From Sambucus nigra (Eukaryota; Streptophyta; Magnoliopsida; Dipsacales; Adoxaceae): 64,000 nucleotides of DNA. The stretch is taken from positions 634,975,217 to 635,039,216 of the forward strand of contig OX422211.1 of the NCBI GenBank assembly GCA_949130495.1, in the 5' to 3' direction. How positions within the stretch are numbered: the first letter of the stretch is position 1; every line of letters starts with the position of its first letter. This document shows, piece after piece, positions 59,981-64,000 of this stretch. The notes beneath the pieces are model-generated. The model searched no databases. It saw nothing but the letters and a program-made list of their open reading frames with translations, and had not been told where the DNA came from. Made by a program: the position numbers and the translations under genes.

Positions 59981-60859
59981 ATGGAACACCCGTTTAATGA
60001 GGAGCCTATTTTTGAAAAGATTCACGATCGTGATGAAAATTTAAAAAGTTTGAATTTGAAACTTTGCAAAAGAATTAAAGTTTTGGAAAAAGAAAATTCT
60101 CGTTTTAAATCTGTGATGGATCTTTTGCAAACGGTTCAAAATCAAAGAGATTTTTATCGTGAAAAATTTATTTCCTTGGACCATGACTTTGTTTCTTTAA
60201 AATTTTCCAAGAAGGAGAGTGATGAAAGGGTCCTGTTTTTAGAGAAAGAATTGGAGGACCTTAAAAATTCGATGGTTTGTGTTTGTGCCAAAGATGAAAG
60301 AAATATTTTAATCAATGAGTTTGTGGCACGTGAAGAGACTCTTAGGGAAAAGTTTGCTTTAATTGAGGGGGAGAGGGATACCCTTTTAGAAATTGTTGAA
60401 AATTTGAAAAAGCAATCCCTGTCTTGGGAAGAGTCTAATTTGTTGCTTGAATCAAATATTTTGAAGTTAAAAAATGATTTAAACGATTCAAGTAGGTTTG
60501 ATTGTGATGGTAATGGCTCATCTTGTTCTCATGCTTCTAGTGCTAAAGCCAAAACCATTATTTGTTTTAGAGGGTCAATTAATCCCAAGGACTTTAGAAA
60601 AGATCACACTTTAGGTAACATTCCTCCCGTTTACACATGTTCACATTGTGGTAGGAAAGGTCACCTTAGGAGATTTTGTTTTGATCTTGGAAGAAGTCCT
60701 AGGATGTCGAAGTCTAGTGTTACCTTGGTTCCTAAATCCCCCACACGTTGTTTCACATCTATTTGGGTTAGGAAATCACTTTTGGATACACTAGATTTTA
60801 GACAAGTTGATTCTCGTTTGCTTGCACATGATTCTTCTCTTGCCATATCATATAGATGA
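59981..60859 (+). CDS. Gag-like protein with coiled coil and zinc knuckle
   Basis: 292 codons from the first ATG (59981); the frame is open a little further upstream without an ATG. Residues about 20-185 are Lys/Glu/Leu-rich heptad-like sequence, a likely coiled coil. Residues 220-233 form a CX2CX4HX4C zinc knuckle (CSHCGRKGHLRRFC), the RNA-binding motif of gag. The C-terminal about 60 residues have no known motif. It probably forms the particle and packages element RNA. The frame is intact, unlike nearly all other element genes here. The usual copia CA fold was not recognised, and the link to Sirevirus gag is inferred from the coiled coil, knuckle and element layout. Confidence 0.75.
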   Translation: MEHPFNEEPIFEKIHDRDENLKSLNLKLCKRIKVLEKENSRFKSVMDLLQTVQNQRDFYREKFISLDHDFVSLKFSKKESDERVLFLEKELEDLKNSMVCVCAKDERNILINEFVAREETLREKFALIEGERDTLLEIVENLKKQSLSWEESNLLLESNILKLKNDLNDSSRFDCDGNGSSCSHASSAKAKTIICFRGSINPKDFRKDHTLGNIPPVYTCSHCGRKGHLRRFCFDLGRSPRMSKSSVTLVPKSPTRCFTSIWVRKSLLDTLDFRQVDSRLLAHDSSLAISYR

Positions 60860-62483
60860 TTGTGTTCGCATGTGTGTCATATGCTAGTTATGCTTTTTGA
60901 TATATGTTTACTAGCGTTGTGACATGTACTTTTTGTATAGATTTTTTTATTTTTGGAAATATTTTGAAAAATACAAAAAGATTTTATTTTGATAAAATTT
61001 TGAGAAAATCCAAAAAGATTTTTGTATTTTGTTTGGACCGTTTATGGATGAACACTTTGGATGATCGAGTCACAACTTCATTCCATTATTTTCATGTGAC
61101 TATTTGATAGTGTTTTGAGACAATAGGTCAATTCATCCATGTGCTTTATAATGTTTGGAGTCATTAAGATGCATTTAAGTGTTACTTCCTACATGTTTGA
61201 CTCATAATTTCCTTTATTGCACACATGCACGAATTTTTTTGATTATTGTGCTTGTCTTATCACATGTTGGTTGGGTATTTTCACTTCAATCCTGTCCTTA
61301 AAATGAACCAAGCGCGATAAATTTTTGATAAGGAAACTGTGCATATAAAAACCGTTTTGTGAGATTGTGTGCTTTGTTTAAGAACGGGGAGGGGCTGCGA
61401 AAGGTAATTATCTCTTCTTTGCGCAAAAGCCACCGTTCCAAAGGACCTAAAAAATGGAGGAATTTTATTATCCGGGGTCCAAAGAGGTTAAAAGAGCCCG
61501 AAAAAATTGAAAGGCAATAAAAAGAAATTCATGCCAATTACGGGCCATTTAGGTTTTTGCACCAATTCTCCAAAGTTTGAGAATTTAGATTACCTCTAAA
61601 AGAAAATATATATGAGGGAGTTTGGTTGGAGAATTTAAAACGGGTTTGCACGTCCTTGAAATGCTTGATAATGCGCTAAATAATTTTGGACGTTATTGGT
61701 GTGGAAATCACTTTGACTTTGATTTGCATAAGACGATGTCATTTAAATTCAACAAATTTTTACACCTAAGGATACTTTTGATGATCATTCGTTAGGGGTA
61801 CACATATGCATCGTGCACATATGATTGATTGAGTTGATTTACCTATCGAATGTGTTCACACCCATTCATTCCGTTTCCATGACTTGGTTATTTGAGTTTA
61901 AATCCATGGTGTGATTTTTGTAGCATTTTTTTTCAAATGGTATCTATTTTTTTTTGTTTTGTATGAAAAATTTGAAAAATCAAAAATAGTTTGCGAAGAT
62001 TTTTTTAGCATCTCCTTGCAAGAGCACGTTTGTCATTTGATTGATGCCTTGATTTGTATACCGTGATGCCCCGATTTTGCTTGTTTGATTCATTCTTCTT
62101 ATTTGCCTATTTGGGGACATCATAAAAAGGGGGATAAAGAATTATCATTTTATGGGGGAGTTTGAATTTTGGGGGAGTTTTTGAGATTTGACTTATGCTT
62201 ATCATATATTGGTATCTATGTTTATCTCATTTCAAACTCGATACGTCACTTGGTATTTTTCTTTATCTCATGTGTGTAGGTACTACATTGATGATCTCTG
62301 AATTGCACACCCTGATGAGAAAAGATTTGAGATTCCTGAAGATTTGAAGAACAAACGATGAAGACTATTCATTTGTACCTTTTCCAGTTTTGGGTTCATG
62401 GGAGGGTAGATTTGTATAGGCAATTTCATATTTGATAATTCGGATTTTTTATGTATGTACCGGCATAGACATAGGGGGAGATT
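60860..62483 (+). other. Non-coding internal region of the Sirevirus-like element
   Basis: No protease, integrase, RT or RNase H is seen. The sequence is AT-rich, with near-repeats of a tttgaaaaatcaaaaat style and purine tracts before the 3' LTR (ending atagggggagatt). It is where pol would be in an autonomous relative. Confidence 0.6.
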
Positions 62484-63578
62484 TGTAAGGACATTTTTCT
62501 CATGTCCAACATGTTTCATTTGTGTATGTTGTACGCCGCTACATTTGGCACGTCACCTGAAGATGTCACTCGACGGCCTCAATCCGAATTTCGAGAATCA
62601 AGCATTCAACATCTCCATTAATATGTCCCACATCTGCCTCAACGACTTCACGGTCCACGATTTTAGGGACTTAATGCAAGTGGTACGCAAGGGAAGTCAA
62701 AACAGTGAAAAAAGGCACGATAGGAGTGTTCAAGGGCATTTTCGTAATTTCACATCCATAGTTCGAAGGTCTGGTCAACTGGAAAGTTGAAGAGCTCGCC
62801 GCAATGAAGATACTGAAAAAATGGCACCTCAATCCGAGCTACGGTAGAGGAGTTATGACCTTTTGAATAAGGAGAAAATTCCTTAAAGAATGCTATTTTT
62901 TTTGTACGCTGGATAGAATTTTAGAGTTTTAAGAACTTGGGTCTCTTCATCTTTTTTCCTATAAATACCAACTTCGGGGGAGTTGTTTTGTAAGACTTTA
63001 GAAGGCATTTTTGAGAGTTCAAATTACTCTAATCTTCATATTTTTGAGTCCCAAGACTCATGTTTTTATTCACACAATTGCCAATCCTTTGTGAATCTTT
63101 TTACTAACCCAAGAACACAACTTTTTAGTTTGTTCAAACCTTTGTGGAGAGATCTTTGCAACCGAGGGCTGCGTGTCATTGCTGAGGGAGTCTCTACAAA
63201 GTTTTATGGCTGCGTGTCATTGAGGAGTGCTGCGGTTCTTCCTTTGTTGATTGGACTGAGGTTCATGTGGGTTCACTGCGTGTGGATTCATTGCTGAATA
63301 CACCGACCGACGCCTGCGGGTATTCGTGTTTCACTGTATTTCATTGTAATCCGTGTAAGTTGCGATTTACTTATTATAGTGAAATAAAAGGTTTTGCCCT
63401 GCGGGGATTTTTCCTTAAACTTGTTTCGCATACTTTATTTGTGTATGGGTTGACACACGCACCGTAGATGGATCTTTAGGGGCTGAATTTATTTGATTTA
63501 AAAGTAGACTCTAATTAAATAAGGGTTACTTGAAAACTTGCGAAATTTAATTTAAATCAGTATTACACGACGTTTTCA
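62484..63578 (+). repeat. 3' LTR of the Sirevirus-like element
   Basis: 1095 bp, closely matching the 5' LTR. Differences include a small duplication near 63270-63285 (gtgtggattc region). Confidence 0.9.
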
Positions 63579-64000
63579 GCAATGACCCTGTCCTCGACAA
63601 TCCGAGAATGGAAGAACTCATTTATGACGCATTCGAAATGTTTAATCGTGAAGTTGATCATTTATCAATTGAGCATGTTAGAATGGGGGGAGGTGATAAT
63701 CGTGACGAGACTAATTAGGAGTTAAAATATGAAAGGTTACGTGGCAAGGCGAGTGAACCGTTGTACCCGTCAAGTCCTAAGAAACATACGACACTATATT
63801 TTCTTATCAAATTGAATAATATTAAGACAATATATGGTTTGTCAGATAATAGTGTTTCAAAAATTTTGGGGGTGTTTAAAGAGTTTTTTTGAACGAAAAT
63901 ATAGTACCATGCAAGTATCCAGCTATGAAGAAGATAATCAAAGAAGTTGGTCTGGATTATAATATAATTCGTGCTTGCAAAAATGACTGTATTTTATATA

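Larger units (their letters stand above)
58786..63578 (+). mobile_element. Sirevirus-like LTR retrotransposon, gag-only
   Basis: LTRs at 58786-59866 and 62484-63578 run TGTAAGG to GTTTTCA and share a perfect 5-bp TSD, gcaat (58781-58785 and 63579-63583). The PBS TGGTATCAGAGC begins at 59870. A gag-like ORF (59981-60859) is followed by about 1.6 kb of non-coding sequence ending in several purine tracts (tgggggag at about 62155 and 62170, aggggga at 62475), like the multiple PPTs described for Sireviruses. There is no pol, so it needs a helper. Confidence 0.85.
56721..64000 (+). mobile_element. CACTA (En/Spm) transposon, left end and transposase; right end outside the window
   Basis: It begins CACTACACCATAATGGC, a classical CACTA terminus, cutting into the gypsy relic. 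Subterminal inverted motifs gtaagtgttt/aacacttac recur at 56765-56860. A non-coding 5' region holds ttggtgcgtatt repeats. A TNP2-type transposase gene starts at 58492 and continues after a nested LTR element to the window's edge. The matching right terminus and 3-bp TSD should lie further right. Confidence 0.85.
58492..64000 (+). pseudogene. CACTA transposase (TNP2 type), split by an LTR element, incomplete
   Basis: The first part (58492-58785) starts at an ATG just after an acag acceptor-like site. It carries the transposase-associated domain: KEWM near the start and the CPCIKCENGK and VHFHLLCYGISKSYTLWRFHGE blocks with Cys and His spacing typical of the family. The LTR element 58786-63578 (TSD gcaat) then interrupts between two codons. 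The frame resumes at 63584 with DPVLDNPRMEELIYDAFEMF, then LYPSSPKKHTTLYFLIKLNN (about 63758) and IRACKNDCILY (63969 to the end). A TAG at about 63717 and loss of one T in a T run near 63883-63890 break it. The catalytic DDE region would be to the right of the window. Confidence 0.87.

Overview
This window is nuclear DNA from a flowering plant, probably a eudicot. The signs are an intron-split plant RPN9 gene, an Au-type SINE, hAT and CACTA DNA transposons, and Ty1/copia and Ty3/gypsy LTR retrotransposons with plant-type primer-binding sites. There is no bacterial-style operon. Apart from one partial host gene, nearly everything recognisable is a transposable element, often several layers deep. 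All calls come from reading the sequence by eye. Boundaries were set by terminal motifs and target-site duplications (TSDs), and no database search was made. LAYOUT. 1-2.7 kb: no recognisable gene. 2.7-7.1 kb: two related hAT-like non-autonomous elements with perfect 8-bp TSDs (the first contains an Au SINE) on either side of a decayed copia pol with its 3' LTR. 7.98-11.8 kb: a chromovirus (gypsy) with 5-bp TSDs, damaged in gag, RT and integrase. It lies immediately downstream of the last RPN9 exon that can be found. 11.9-19.7 kb (minus strand): the first three coding exons of RPN9 (26S proteasome lid subunit), 226 codons in all, with a 6.3-kb first intron holding several DNA transposons and a possible solo LTR. 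The exons for the C-terminal PCI half are not visible. A 695-bp hAT derivative sits about 240 bp upstream of the ATG. 22.6-28.2 kb: a tandem array of four about 1.2-kb LTRs separated by three non-coding 245-bp internal regions, with one TSD around the whole array. It abuts a 264-bp-arm inverted repeat (28.2-28.8 kb). 30-32 kb: two decayed gypsy integrase fragments in opposite orientation, one split by a hAT-like element. 32.1-41.7 kb: a solo-LTR-like block interrupted by a 6.7-kb large retrotransposon derivative with Asp-tRNA-type PBS, no pol, and an unrecognised acidic ORF. 42.1-64 kb: a nested stack. A gypsy element (5' LTR plus decayed gag-pol) carries a full-length hAT relic, itself carrying a two-LTR member of the 1.24-kb-LTR family. 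It also carries an inverted solo LTR of Athila-like type, a short hAT element, a solo LTR of the 1.24-kb family, and finally a CACTA element. The CACTA transposase gene is split by a Sirevirus-like, gag-only LTR element and runs off the right edge. HOW THE PARTS RELATE. RPN9 is the only cellular gene seen. Everything else is insertions. Several non-autonomous families have a likely relative in the same window, for example the short and long hAT elements sharing the TAGGGCTGTG terminus. The most unusual structures are the four-LTR array and its family with an internal region of only about 240 bp, the long hairpin beside it, and the pol-less element with an acidic ORF of unknown role.
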